Shown one piece after another: positions 51,101 to 58,627 of a DNA stretch of 64,000 nucleotides. The DNA lies in the NCBI GenBank assembly GCA_036277115.1, contig DASUNM010000027.1, positions 434,001 through 498,000 on the forward strand, read 5' to 3'. Both the position numbers and the translations under genes were made by a program. Each line of letters opens with the position of its first letter. The first letter of the stretch is position 1. This stretch comes from Pyrinomonadaceae bacterium. GTDB lineage: Bacteria > Acidobacteriota > Blastocatellia > Pyrinomonadales > Pyrinomonadaceae. Below the pieces are notes generated by a model, which was given only the letters and a program-made list of their open reading frames with translations, was not told the DNA's origin and did no database searches.

Positions 51101-51270
51101 GCATCGGCCTGGGTTCGCAACTCCGCGACCTTACGCTGCTGAGCCTCGGCGGTAGTTAATGCGTAATCGGATTCAAGAATGGACGCGTCATCGTCCCCTT
51201 GAGCGCGGGCAACGAACCCCACTCCCAACGCCAGAGCGACACTGATCAGCAGAAACCGAAGCGCGTTCAT
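48106..51270 (-). CDS. Membrane-anchored TPR-CHAT protease
   Basis: A 1054-residue protein: a signal peptide (MNALRFLLISVALALGVGFVARAQ), about 12 TPR motifs in residues 40-480, a coiled-coil segment (EELERLERELSQLESDYKQL, about 540-600), and a CHAT (caspase HetF-associated) domain at about 690-1020. The clan CD dyad is intact: His872 in VHFATHAY and Cys921 in VVLSGCNTG, with LWKVDDDATAELM and the usual GASLW-like region nearby. A C-terminal helix (WSVTTAGLLSALFLACCLAL) is followed by KWRRKSLL. With an N-terminal signal peptide and a C-terminal basic end, the protease part should lie outside the cytoplasm. It sits between the C11 peptidase and the ECF sigma gene, 62 and 43 nt from them. Confidence 0.9.
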   Translation of the reverse strand: MNALRFLLISVALALGVGFVARAQGDDDASILESDYALTTAEAQQRKVAELRTQADALRVSGNHVQAARTLNRVGRFQIRMFALPEAVLSFKEALRLLEGQPDPKTHVDNLNGLASSYEHLSKCDLAEPILEQAVELSQQNNYVAGRAEALWVRSDCEDPRDHLKALESAQESLELWRQINSKRGTAQAYMTIGKFHMVRNNLVESSTSLNAALDLYRELNSVERQTVILIYSGYIETRKGAWQNALDYFAQARSMVDEKSEPFKMGQIASGVGEAFLESGLPEIALGKFREALEHYASSKNGRAETATKWHIGRAQYFSGDYQSALENFLTARSEAMDRRDTVEVALCDDFLGRTYDALNDPAALNHFKSALIGFTRARNPMELARTRVLIGGLYERQGQVDTAREHYLTSLESFRALFDRVNESATLYALGNLELRQNNLEKAEAYLNQSISVTENVRRVSTSRDLTTALSAKVQNRYDGYVDCLMRMHRAAPGQALDVRAFETSELARARSLTELLRATRADLIGGLDQELGQEELLLRQSLRAKEDARVTLLGTSYKKEELERLERELSQLESDYKQLRIKIGQRYPAFEQITAPIGLKLSQIQQQVLADGETLLLEYSLGKDRSYLWAVTGSEFFAYELPPRADIESAARHFYELLTARQPKRGETFTQLTARVKLADAELPAVTAKLSQMLLGPVTDKLSKKRLMIVADGALQYIPFQFLTRSPTTAGATEDARPLVLDHEIVNQPSASILAFVSNTRKPSSAPGSVAILADPVFEPGDSRVTAPGSSAAPPTTLGAQQLSAVVRDVGQLDEKYVPRLLASRDEAKAIMNIVPWHTGFEAVDFNASRATLTGSRLDQFGIVHFATHAYVDDKHPERSGIVLSLVDQKGRAQEGYLRLHDIYSLRLPVQLVVLSGCNTGLGKEVDGEGLIGLTRGFMYAGAGGVTASLWKVDDDATAELMRRFYEGMFKQGLTPAAALRGAQIGMWHQSRWRAPYYWAGFIIQGQYDQKVSFASASRSSSDWSVTTAGLLSALFLACCLALKWRRKSLL

Positions 51271-51332
51271 AATGCTAATTGGTGCTCAGCGCTCTTCCGG
51301 TCCGTTGCGCAAAGCACGTCGGTTTGATCCGC

Positions 51333-53117
51333 TCAGGTTTGGCGATAACCGTTCGTTCCGTTCCGCTGGCTCCGGGGTCCGCTCCACGGGTGACCTTTTG
51401 GCCTCGAAGTGACGACAGCATTCCTGGGATTCTTGAAATTCTTAATTACTGTCATTCCAAAAAGGCCCAGGCTTGAGCTCGACTTATCGGACGGCTCGAG
51501 CGCGCCGCTCGATTTGTCGCTGGGCTCTAGTGCACCGCTTGATTTGTCGCTGGGCTCGAGCGCGCCGCTTGATTTGTCGCTGGGCTCGAGCGCGCCGCTC
51601 GATTTGTCGCTGGGTTCGAGTGCGCCGCTTGATTTGTCGCTGGGTTCGAGCGCGCCGCTCGATTTGTCGCTCCGGTCGAGCGCGCCGCTCGATTTGTCGC
51701 TCCGGTCGAGCGCGCCGGACTTGCCGGAATGCATCACGACGGCGGTGCGCGCCGTGGCTGCGATCACGTCAGCCGGGCGTGCCTTCCCATTCGTCTGACT
51801 GACAATTGACGGCCAGCTCCTTACCTCACGCTGTGTTTTCTCAGCATACTCGTTCAAAAACTTCAGCCATGCAGCGCCGGCCTTTTCGTGGAATCTGTAC
51901 TTACTGTAACCATTGAGGATCGTTTGTGACGGTGCACGCCAAGGGAAATAAATCGATAGGCCGTTCGAATATTGGTACGCCGGACCGAAAAAGTCCGAAT
52001 ATACGATTAGCCGATCATAGGCCCCTTTGGGCTCCTCGCCCTCCTTGAAAGGTTCCCTCCTAAGCTGATCCATCACCGCCGTGCAAGCATTCCGGATTTC
52101 GCGCGGAGCGCGATCTTGCGAGCTGCAATACTCCGTGAGCCGGTCGCACAGATCGTAAAGGTCGGTGTAGTTTTCCGCCCAATAGCTTTGCGATTCCAAA
52201 TGGGCCCTGAGGATGTAGCCCTTCGTAGTGGGTTCATCAACACCTGCGGTCAAAGCCCGCGCCAGGTTTTGCAGAGCTGAATCGAGCGCCGCAATTTTGT
52301 CGAGGTTGCAAATGCTGATGTCAGAAGAAAATCCGGCGAGCCAAAAGTCAACGCTGTTGTAGAAACTCAAATCCTGAACTCCATCCAGGATTTCGCGCTC
52401 CAGCTTGTTGGGATAAACGTCCGGATCAGGCACCGGTTGGTGCTCGTAACGTGAAATTGCTCGGAAGATCTTCTTCAAAAGTTGACGGTACGGCCAACTG
52501 CCGGGAAACGCGTATCCCTGCGTTCCGATCATGAAACGTGCCGATCCCTGGAGCTCATAAGCCAGCTCGACTGAGCTCATCGAGCAACTGTGAAAACCGA
52601 CAAGATGGAATTCGCCGTCGTCCGCGCGGACATGGCCACCGAAGCTTCGTAGAATTTTACCCAGCCCCGGCAGTGTGATTGCGGAACCATCGTCGGAATC
52701 GGGCAGAAACTTATCGTTAGCCACAACTCCGCCGTGACCGCAGAGAAATAGCATGTAATTCTTCGCCGGAAACTCCATGCGGGAATAGTTCAGGAACCAA
52801 TGAAGACTCTCAGGGGCAGATCTTTCGGTAAGACCGGGACGGTGACAATCTTCTGAAATGTTTCGGACATACGGATCCTCGCCGTCTCCGATAACTGTAG
52901 CTTTACCCTTCTTTTTGAAAGATTCTCTTCGAATGCTGTTGACGTTGAAGACTTGGGCATTGATGCCGTTGCAGTTCGGATCGAAATACACGAGCACGTT
53001 TGTGTCTCGTTGAAAGCCCGCGTCGGTGATCGCTTTAAGCTGAGAAATCATGCTGGCTGAAATCCCACTGTCGCCGGCGAGGAGAAACATGATGGTCCAT
53101 TCTTTTGGTTCAGACAT
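51333..53117 (-). CDS. Clostripain-like C11 cysteine peptidase with a 10-residue tandem repeat tail
   Basis: A 594-residue protein with AAGGAG 12 nt upstream of the ATG and no signal peptide. The clan CD C11 domain (about residues 5-400) starts KEWTIMFLLAGDSGISASM and VLVYFDPN, has the catalytic His128 in FLCGHGGV and the Cys178 in GFHSCSMSSVEL, and ends near IYFPWRAPSQ. The peptidase should be cytoplasmic. From about residue 465 it has eight tandem 10-residue repeats of the type LEPSDKSSGA (two LDRSDKSSGA, six LEP...), encoded by a 30-bp DNA repeat. The last 40 residues are basic and unrecognised. It is the first gene of the operon with TPR-CHAT, ECF sigma and anti-sigma-like genes. Confidence 0.9.
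   Translation of the reverse strand: MSEPKEWTIMFLLAGDSGISASMISQLKAITDAGFQRDTNVLVYFDPNCNGINAQVFNVNSIRRESFKKKGKATVIGDGEDPYVRNISEDCHRPGLTERSAPESLHWFLNYSRMEFPAKNYMLFLCGHGGVVANDKFLPDSDDGSAITLPGLGKILRSFGGHVRADDGEFHLVGFHSCSMSSVELAYELQGSARFMIGTQGYAFPGSWPYRQLLKKIFRAISRYEHQPVPDPDVYPNKLEREILDGVQDLSFYNSVDFWLAGFSSDISICNLDKIAALDSALQNLARALTAGVDEPTTKGYILRAHLESQSYWAENYTDLYDLCDRLTEYCSSQDRAPREIRNACTAVMDQLRREPFKEGEEPKGAYDRLIVYSDFFGPAYQYSNGLSIYFPWRAPSQTILNGYSKYRFHEKAGAAWLKFLNEYAEKTQREVRSWPSIVSQTNGKARPADVIAATARTAVVMHSGKSGALDRSDKSSGALDRSDKSSGALEPSDKSSGALEPSDKSSGALEPSDKSSGALEPSDKSSGALEPSDKSSGALEPSDKSSSSLGLFGMTVIKNFKNPRNAVVTSRPKGHPWSGPRSQRNGTNGYRQT
51479..51718. repeat. 30-bp direct tandem repeat, about eight copies, within the C11 peptidase gene
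   Basis: The unit GCGCCGCTCGATTTGTCGCT plus GGGCTCGAGC (plus-strand view) recurs with few changes (CTCGAG/CTCTAG; CTGGG/CCGG). There are no spacers, so it is not a CRISPR array. The period is exactly ten codons. On the plus strand the same DNA also stays open in other frames. Confidence 0.95.
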
Positions 53118-53639
53118 GGCGTGACGCTCCTTCGGAAGTAAATTGAAGATTCAGCCGCCGCTCGTTCAGCAACGGGACACTTGCCGTGGGGCAAAGAACT
53201 TTAGGGCGAGAAGCCGGCTTAATCTGGAAGTTGTGGTCGCAGAACGATTCCTGCGAGTAGTGTGAAACGCCGCAGATTCTACTCAATCGAGACCAAAAAG
53301 CAAGCAATTTCACCGATCGTCCGGTCAAGAACCCCGACACTCGGGGCCTACGTCCGCAACCCGTGTTCTATTTAGATATGTGTCACAGCAGTCAAACGTT
53401 TCTCACCAACCGAAACCGCTGCCGGACACCGTTGGACAACACTTCCTACCGCCGGCGAGTCCAACCGCGCAAGAAGTCTCTCCATTCACGTTCTAACCTC
53501 AAAGCGACCGCGCGTTCTTTCACGGAAGCTTAAAGATCCAACCAGTGAAGACCGTCCTGGGAGGTCTCCCCGTTAAAAATCTGGAAGCGCAAATCGCCGC
53601 GAGCGGGGAGCGCCTTGAATACTGAAGGGAGAAAAGGTG
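53118..53639. other. Intergenic region between C11 peptidase (-) and ARPP-1-like (+) genes
   Basis: About 520 bp with no gene I can support. It should hold the divergent promoters. A TAGAAT box on the minus strand (53281-53276) with a weak -35 17 nt upstream is a candidate for the protease operon. GAGGTCT/AGACC inverse words occur at 53549-53571. No ECF-type GGAAC/GTC pair was convincing. Confidence 0.5.
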
Positions 53640-54674
53640 ATGAAGTGGAATGTGTTTGGAATGCTCGTAATGTTGGCCGCGCTGGTTACCGCGCCGCTCG
53701 GAGTTACCGCGGGCTGGGGAAGTCACGGTGGCCATAAGCCCGAGCCTAAAGGTGAGTACCGGCTCGAAGGTCCGTTTACGCACGGGAACTTGTCCGTGTT
53801 TCTGGTGCACGGCAAAGACCGGCTTAAGGGACAAACTTTTTTGACTCTGGAAGAGGCGCTGATCCAAAAGAAAGTGATCGTGCGCGAGACGCGTGAGGTG
53901 AGTCGCTTAACGATTCAGAATATCTCGACCGAAGACGTCTATGTTCAGGCGGGCGACATCGTGAAAGGCGGCGCGCAGGATCGCATGCTCGTCGTCGATC
54001 TCATTCTGCCGCCGAAATCACCGCAAGTTCCCATCGAGGCGTTCTGCGTTGAAAGCGGTCGTTGGAGCCAACGCGGCAACGAAGCCTCGACCGTGTTCAG
54101 TTCCTCTTCCAACAGCGTGGCGAGCAGGGAAGTAAAACTTGCGGCTAAAGTGAAATCGTCGCAGAGCGAAGTCTGGCGCGAAGTCTCGGTCGTCCAGGAC
54201 AAGCTCAGCAAGAACGTCGGCGCGGTCGTGGCCAACGAAGCATCTCCGTCGAGCCTGCAACTAACTCTGGAAAACAAGAGTGTGCAGAAGACCACGGACG
54301 ATTACCTGAAGGCGCTTTCGTCGATCGTGAACGGAAAGCCGGACGTCATCGGCTATGTCTTCGCGATCAACGGCAAAGTGAACAGTGCTGACGTGTACGC
54401 CTCCAGCGCCTTGTTCAAGAAGCTGTGGCCGAAACTCTTGAAAGCGAGCGCCATCGAAGCCGTGGGCGAACTGCGTGGCAATCAGAAGTTCGACGCGCCG
54501 AAACCCGAAGAGGTCCACTCGCTACTGGATGATTCGGGAGTAGAAAAGCAGAAGGACGTGTCGTCTCGCGTGCAGGTAATTACCCGCGATTCAGCCGGCA
54601 AGGTAAGTTTCGAGACTCGCGATCGCGCGAAAGGCGACGTGTGGGTGCACCGGAACTACATTAAGAAGAACTAA
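53640..54674 (+). CDS. Secreted ARPP-1/DUF6569-like protein
   Basis: From the ATG at 53640 (GGGAGAAAAGGTG upstream) the protein has 344 residues with a signal peptide (MKWNVFGMLVMLAALVTAPLGVTAG). The mature domain has the DUF6569/ARPP-1 pattern: YRLEGPFTHGNLSVFLVHG, FLTLEEALIQKKVIVRET, LTIQNISTEDVYVQAGDIVKGGAQDRMLVVDLILPP, and FCVESGRWSQRG. Other members occur beside poly(ADP-ribose)-related and rhodanese-phosphatase genes, but the function is unknown. Its stop codon lies at the edge of the four-helix-bundle element at 54673. Confidence 0.8.
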   Translation: MKWNVFGMLVMLAALVTAPLGVTAGWGSHGGHKPEPKGEYRLEGPFTHGNLSVFLVHGKDRLKGQTFLTLEEALIQKKVIVRETREVSRLTIQNISTEDVYVQAGDIVKGGAQDRMLVVDLILPPKSPQVPIEAFCVESGRWSQRGNEASTVFSSSSNSVASREVKLAAKVKSSQSEVWREVSVVQDKLSKNVGAVVANEASPSSLQLTLENKSVQKTTDDYLKALSSIVNGKPDVIGYVFAINGKVNSADVYASSALFKKLWPKLLKASAIEAVGELRGNQKFDAPKPEEVHSLLDDSGVEKQKDVSSRVQVITRDSAGKVSFETRDRAKGDVWVHRNYIKKN

Positions 54675-55141
54675 AGCGGCCAAGAGCAAAGAGCTAAGGG
54701 CGAAGGGCGAAGAGAGCAAAGAGCAGCTCTTCGCCCCTAGCATTTGAGCGATCTTGAGAAGTTCTTTCCGGCTCAGCACGTCACAATCAATCAGCAATTC
54801 ATCTATTTCGGAACGCCCAAATAATCCCAAAGCTTCGGACACCATTAGCATCGACGCATCCTCGAACAGGGATCGACGATTATGTTCAAGAATTGTTTGA
54901 ATTCCTGGACGTGTGTACTGCCCGATCCCTCTGCGATGTTAATCGTCAAAGACAAATCCGGCGGCCCGCAGTTGCTCCGCATATCTATGGAGTCGGCGCC
55001 CGTCTAATTGGTCGGCCAGTTTGTTAAACTTGATGGCTAGCTGTTTCGCCAGCTGCCAAATTTCCAGATCTTCAAAGCGAAAGTGGGGTCTCATCGCTTT
55101 TTCTTTGCGCTTTGCGCTTAGCTCTTCGTCCTTAGCCGCTA
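54673..55141. mobile_element. IVS-like element: four-helix-bundle pseudogene between 40-bp inverted repeats
   Basis: The ends AGCGGCCAAGAGCAAAGAGC (54675) and, inverted, AGCGGCTAAGGACGAAGAGC (from 55140) agree at about 31 of 39 positions when continued. Between them lies the remnant of a four-helix-bundle gene. The element fits exactly between the stop codons of the two flanking convergent genes (TAA at 54672-54674, TAG at 55139-55141), which look undisturbed. Confidence 0.65.
54735..55094 (-). pseudogene. Frameshifted four-helix-bundle (S23/IVS-type) protein gene
   Basis: On the minus strand, from the ATG at 55094: MRPHFRFEDLEIWQLAKQLA, then ...AEQLRAAGF, then a TAA at 54939. In the +1 frame the family core NIAEGSGS...EFKQFLNI follows, and after a second shift near 54880 RRSLFEDASMLMVSEALGL and KELLKIAQML follow. 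FEDLxIWQ and NIAEGSG are the hallmarks of the four-helix-bundle proteins first found in 23S rRNA intervening sequences. Two frameshifts make this a pseudogene, unless they are sequencing errors. The 86-residue open frame at 54591-54851 is only its C-terminal piece running on into repeat DNA. Confidence 0.75.
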
Positions 55142-55756
55142 GTGGACAACTTTCGTCGAGTACATCACCCCATACAGCGTATCCTGATGCTTGGAAAAAT
55201 CACCCGAGTTCGTGGACAGAATCATGTTGATTAGTTGCGTGCTGCCTGCATAGGTACGATAGGCCTGCCATTGCAACCGCCGAATGTCATCGGGCCTCTC
55301 CTGCACGGATTCGCGGAACGCTATTCCGCGTAGGCCGTCCAACTCCAACCAGCGCGCTTCGTCATACTTACCGATTTTTTGTTGAGTCTTCGCGGCTTCA
55401 TACATCGCTTTGCTGCTGGTATCAACCAGGTTCGCCATCTGCGGCATGATCGAAACCGCTACCGTCAGAAACGCACCATTCCCGCCGTAGCTGGCTGACT
55501 CGGTCCGCGCATCGATCTTTTTCCAGTTTGCGGGCAGCGTCCAGGTAATGCCCTGCTGCTCCCAGGTTATGGTTTGACCGTTCGCGATCGCGGCCTGCTG
55601 AGCGGCCGTCGGATTCGCCTTGTCAACCGGTTCGCCGTCCGAGCTGGTCGATGTGCCGCTTGAAGAAGAGGAATTTGAGTTACTGCCCTTCCGGTTCATC
55701 AGGTTGCACGCCAGGGCCACAGCTAACAGCGCAAAGAGCGCCAGGAATTTTTTCAT
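55139..55756 (-). CDS. Putative lipoprotein
   Basis: From the ATG at 55756 (AAAGGTG upstream) the protein has 205 residues, with the lipobox LALAC at about residue 18 and a Ser-rich linker (residues 20-45). The mature domain contains TWEQQGITWTLPANWKKIDART and ESASYGGNGAFLTVAVSIMPQ, resembling small PsbP/Mog1-like folds, but I cannot assign it. A frame extension to 55840 includes no family signal. Its stop codon lies at the border of the repeat element at 54673-55141. Confidence 0.72.
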   Translation of the reverse strand: MKKFLALFALLAVALACNLMNRKGSNSNSSSSSGTSTSSDGEPVDKANPTAAQQAAIANGQTITWEQQGITWTLPANWKKIDARTESASYGGNGAFLTVAVSIMPQMANLVDTSSKAMYEAAKTQQKIGKYDEARWLELDGLRGIAFRESVQERPDDIRRLQWQAYRTYAGSTQLINMILSTNSGDFSKHQDTLYGVMYSTKVVH

Positions 55757-55946
55757 TCGAATTGCACCTTTTTCGGAATTGAAAATCACACGCGTTTTAC
55801 GCTTAGACCCGCGCGGTGTCAACATCCGCAACGCATACATGCGGGACGATTTCGGAAGTTCTTATCCGGCGTGGTATTCTTGGTTCACAACCCCCCGTAA
55901 CAAAATCATTTAACCGGCGCGCGTGATGCGCGTTTCAGAGGCACGT

Positions 55947-56846
55947 ATGTTTACGAACATTGAACGAATAGTTGTGAAAATCGGACTGTTGGCCGCCACG
56001 GCGTCCTTGCTGTTTCTCAGCGGCTGTCAGCCGGCCGCAAATACAAATGTGAACGCGAACATCAACGTGAACGCGTCACCGGCGAATGCTAATGCCAACA
56101 CAAACACAAGCAGTACGACGACTTCAGGTCTGGATACTGCCGAACCTGAAAAATACAGTGCGACGCTCGTCTTCACGCTGCAGACTTCGGGTGGCGACAA
56201 GGCGATGGGCATCCCGCCCTTGTCCGTTCAGGTGGCGCGGAACGCTGCGGATCGGCGCGTTGAATTCAAGCTGCCGGACGGCACGCCGCTGGTTTATCTC
56301 GATCACGACAACCGGCACTACGTGATTGTGCCCAGCAAGAAGCAGTACGCCGAGCTATCGAAAGAATCGACGGGAGCGCAACTGCAAAAGCTGATGACGC
56401 CCGGCCAGATCGTGGCTGACTTAAAAAACAAAAGCGGCGTCGAGAAAGTTGGCGAAGAGCAGATCAACGGACGCACAGCGGAAAAGTATCGTTACGCGGC
56501 GTCTAAGGACACAAAAACCCAGGCCGGCCAAGTGACGGCCGAAGCCTTCGTGTTCATCGACAAAGAAACACGTCTGCCTTTGCGCACCGAAGTTAATGCC
56601 GAAAGTTCAGGCGAGGTGAAGGGTGTCAACGCCGCGCGCATCGTGGCCGAAATGCGTGACCTCAAGACCGACGTGGATGCAACGCAGTTTCAAATTCCCG
56701 AAGGGTACTCGCAGGTGGCGCCCGAAAAGATCAAACAGCAGATCGATGCGTTGACGAACGCGGTGGCGTCGATTTTGCGCGCCATCATGTCGAACATGCA
56801 GGTGGGAACCAGCCCAGCGCCGAGCCCGACCGGCTCGCCCAATTAG
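55947..56846 (+). CDS. Lipoprotein with DUF4412-like domain
   Basis: From the ATG at 55947 the protein has 299 residues, with a lipobox SGC (Cys29, LLFLSGCQPAANTN). An Asn/Thr/Ala-rich linker with NVNANINVNASPANANANTN-type repeats (about 30-55) precedes a beta-rich domain of about 200 residues (KYSATLVFTLQTSGGDKAMG, HYVIVPSKKQYAEL, AFVFIDKETRLPLRTEV), the pattern of LolA/LolB-like or DUF4412 proteins. A Pro/Ser tail ends it. It may bind a lipid in the periplasm, which is an inference from the fold. The next gene begins directly after the TAG. Confidence 0.75.
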   Translation: MFTNIERIVVKIGLLAATASLLFLSGCQPAANTNVNANINVNASPANANANTNTSSTTTSGLDTAEPEKYSATLVFTLQTSGGDKAMGIPPLSVQVARNAADRRVEFKLPDGTPLVYLDHDNRHYVIVPSKKQYAELSKESTGAQLQKLMTPGQIVADLKNKSGVEKVGEEQINGRTAEKYRYAASKDTKTQAGQVTAEAFVFIDKETRLPLRTEVNAESSGEVKGVNAARIVAEMRDLKTDVDATQFQIPEGYSQVAPEKIKQQIDALTNAVASILRAIMSNMQVGTSPAPSPTGSPN

Positions 56847-57641
56847 ATGAAGCGCGTACTTCTCGGTCTGGTGGCGGGGCTGCTGATCGGTGTCCTCGCC
56901 ACCGTGTACTTCTTCGGCAGATCAGGCAAGGCCAGCCTGCCGGGGACCGCTTTGCGTCCGCCCGACGCGAACGCGGTGAACGCCGGTTCGGTGTCAGTTA
57001 CGCTCGAAGAGAAATTCTTTGACGCGCTGCTTGGCACGATCTTTCAGCAACTTGGTCCACCGCAACTGAAGCTCGGGCAGCTTCCGTCCGAACCAACCTT
57101 TCAAACGATTGCGTTTCAGGACGCGTGCAGCAACGTCGTCATCTTGAATGCTGAGAGTGGCAACGTGAAAACCGGCGTGCGATTTACCGGTGGAAAGATT
57201 GTTGTGCCGCTGGCATTCACGGGCAGCTATAACGTGCTGGGAAAATGCATTCAATTCAAAGGCACCGGCAAGGCCACGGTTGAGCTGTCTTTCGAGCAAA
57301 CCAAACAAACGGTGTTCGGCGCACTCATCATGGAAGAAGTGAACCTGGAAAACGTTCCGCCGCTCGTCAGCGCGTTCGTCACCGCGTTCGTGCGCCAGAC
57401 AATCGCGGCGCAGGTGAACCCGTTCGAAGTCCTGCGTGCCTCGCAGCTCGCTTTGTCGCTTCCCATCAAAACCACCGGCGGCTCAGTCAAAGCTAACGTT
57501 AAAGACGTGCGCTCCGAAGTCCAGGAGGGATCGCTGCGAATTGTGATGACCTACGATTTCAGCGCCGAGAAGAACACTGGAGCATCCGTCCGATTCGAAA
57601 ATGATGGGTCGCGCATCGCCCCGGCTAAATTAAAGACATGA
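56847..57641 (+). CDS. Membrane-anchored protein of unknown function
   Basis: A 264-residue protein with an N-terminal membrane anchor (LLGLVAGLLIGVLATVYFF) and a periplasmic beta-rich domain resembling the BPI/SMP-like or DUF1439-like tubular folds (VTLEEKFFDALLGTIFQQLGPPQLKL, GKIVVPLAFTGSYNVLGK). No family is assignable. The ATG directly follows the TAG of the upstream lipoprotein gene, and its TGA overlaps the VOC gene (ATGA), so three genes are co-translated. The linked lipoprotein suggests a joint envelope function. Confidence 0.75.
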   Translation: MKRVLLGLVAGLLIGVLATVYFFGRSGKASLPGTALRPPDANAVNAGSVSVTLEEKFFDALLGTIFQQLGPPQLKLGQLPSEPTFQTIAFQDACSNVVILNAESGNVKTGVRFTGGKIVVPLAFTGSYNVLGKCIQFKGTGKATVELSFEQTKQTVFGALIMEEVNLENVPPLVSAFVTAFVRQTIAAQVNPFEVLRASQLALSLPIKTTGGSVKANVKDVRSEVQEGSLRIVMTYDFSAEKNTGASVRFENDGSRIAPAKLKT

Positions 57642-58078
57642 CGATCAAAGGAATGCACCATGTCAGCGTCGTCGTCGAGGACCTTCCAGCCGCCATTGCC
57701 TTCTTCACCACACTCGGTATGACGCGTGAAGGCGAGGCGACCGTCGAGGGCGATTGGGTGGACCGCGTCAACAGGCTCGAAGGCGTCCAGGCCGACATCG
57801 TCATGATGCGGACCCCCGACGGGCACGGGCGGCTTGAACTGACGAAGTTTCGCAATCCAAAACTGGTCGAGATCGAACCGGCGATCGCACCACCGAACAC
57901 ATTGGGCCTCCGGAGCCTCATGTTTACAGTCGAAAGCGTGGACGACACTGTCGCTCGCCTGCGCGCCAACGGCGCCGAACTCATCGGCGAGGTCGCCCAG
58001 TACGAGGACAAGTACAGGCTCTGCTACATGCGAGGCCCTGCGGGCATCATCGTCGCGCTGGCCGAGGAACTGTTCTAA
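57638..58078 (+). CDS. VOC-family (glyoxalase/bleomycin-resistance-like) protein
   Basis: A 146-residue protein with the paired beta-alpha-beta-beta-beta modules of the vicinal oxygen chelate fold: MHHVSVVVEDLPAAIAFFTTLGM at the N-terminus (His as metal ligand), then ADIVMMRTPDGHGRLELTKF, LGLRSLMFTVESVDDTVARLRANG, and MRGPAGIIVALAEELF at the C-terminus with Glu as metal ligand. The activity is unknown. It overlaps the upstream gene by 4 nt. Confidence 0.9.
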   Translation: MTIKGMHHVSVVVEDLPAAIAFFTTLGMTREGEATVEGDWVDRVNRLEGVQADIVMMRTPDGHGRLELTKFRNPKLVEIEPAIAPPNTLGLRSLMFTVESVDDTVARLRANGAELIGEVAQYEDKYRLCYMRGPAGIIVALAEELF

Positions 58079-58250
58079 CGCGTTCACCGCCATCCGGGAC
58101 GCCCCGGGCCCAGGATCGCCTCGAAAAAAATTTCGATTCACACCTGAAACGTTTCGCCTTCCACCGTCATTCACCCGCGAATTCAGAATCCGGCAGCGCT
58201 AACCAACTCAGCCGGACAACTGAATAGTTCAGCAAACGGGAGCTACTAAC

Positions 58251-58574
58251 ATGACAACGAAACTTCTAGCGGTATTGGCTTTGTGTGTTCTGATCGCGGC
58301 GTGCGAACCGGCAACCGACGTTACGAAACCCTCGGCGAGTCCGGCTACACAATCGATCGCGACACCTGCGCCAAGTCCTTCAGTAGAAGCGCCGGCGCCG
58401 GCTTCAGCGGTCGCCGGGTGGAAAGCGGGCGACAAGGTGAAAGTCACGATCAACGGCGCGGCAGTTGAAGCGACTGTCGTTTCCATCGACGAAAAGGCGC
58501 TCAAGGCAACCGTCAAGGTGCAGGGCGAAACGAAAGAGCGAACCGTGAACCTGTCGGACATCGTAAAGCAATGA
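58251..58574 (+). CDS. Small lipoprotein with KOW-like/SH3-like domain
   Basis: A 107-residue protein with GGGAG upstream of the ATG. The lipobox LIAAC is at about residue 18, then a Pro/Ala/Ser linker, then a compact beta domain of about 55 residues (WKAGDKVKVTINGAAVEATVVSIDEKALKATVKVQGETKERTVNL is its core in pieces). The pattern of alternating beta-strands suggests an SH3/KOW-like barrel. The function is unknown. It lies 53 nt ahead of the second sigma gene, on the same strand. Confidence 0.75.
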   Translation: MTTKLLAVLALCVLIAACEPATDVTKPSASPATQSIATPAPSPSVEAPAPASAVAGWKAGDKVKVTINGAAVEATVVSIDEKALKATVKVQGETKERTVNLSDIVKQ

Positions 58575-58627
58575 GCAGGGATTTGGAGTGCGCCGGGGAG
58601 CCCGCCTCTAAACGATGAGTGGTTGAA

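Noticed and set aside
51479..51718. Possible CRISPR array
   Set aside because: The 30-bp units are directly adjacent, without spacers, and lie inside a coding gene; no cas genes are present.
51409..51798. Open frames on the plus strand across the 30-bp repeat (repeated LDLSLGSSAP)
   Set aside because: They arise because a 30-bp repeat keeps any frame without a stop open; the minus-strand peptidase is the real gene.
53110..53340. 76-residue open frame upstream of the C11 peptidase on the minus strand
   Set aside because: It overlaps the peptidase start, has mixed composition and no motif, and the region is better explained as a promoter region.
54591..54851. 86-residue open frame as a separate gene
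   Set aside because: It is the C-terminal remnant of the frameshifted four-helix-bundle gene running on into repeat DNA and the ARPP-1 gene.
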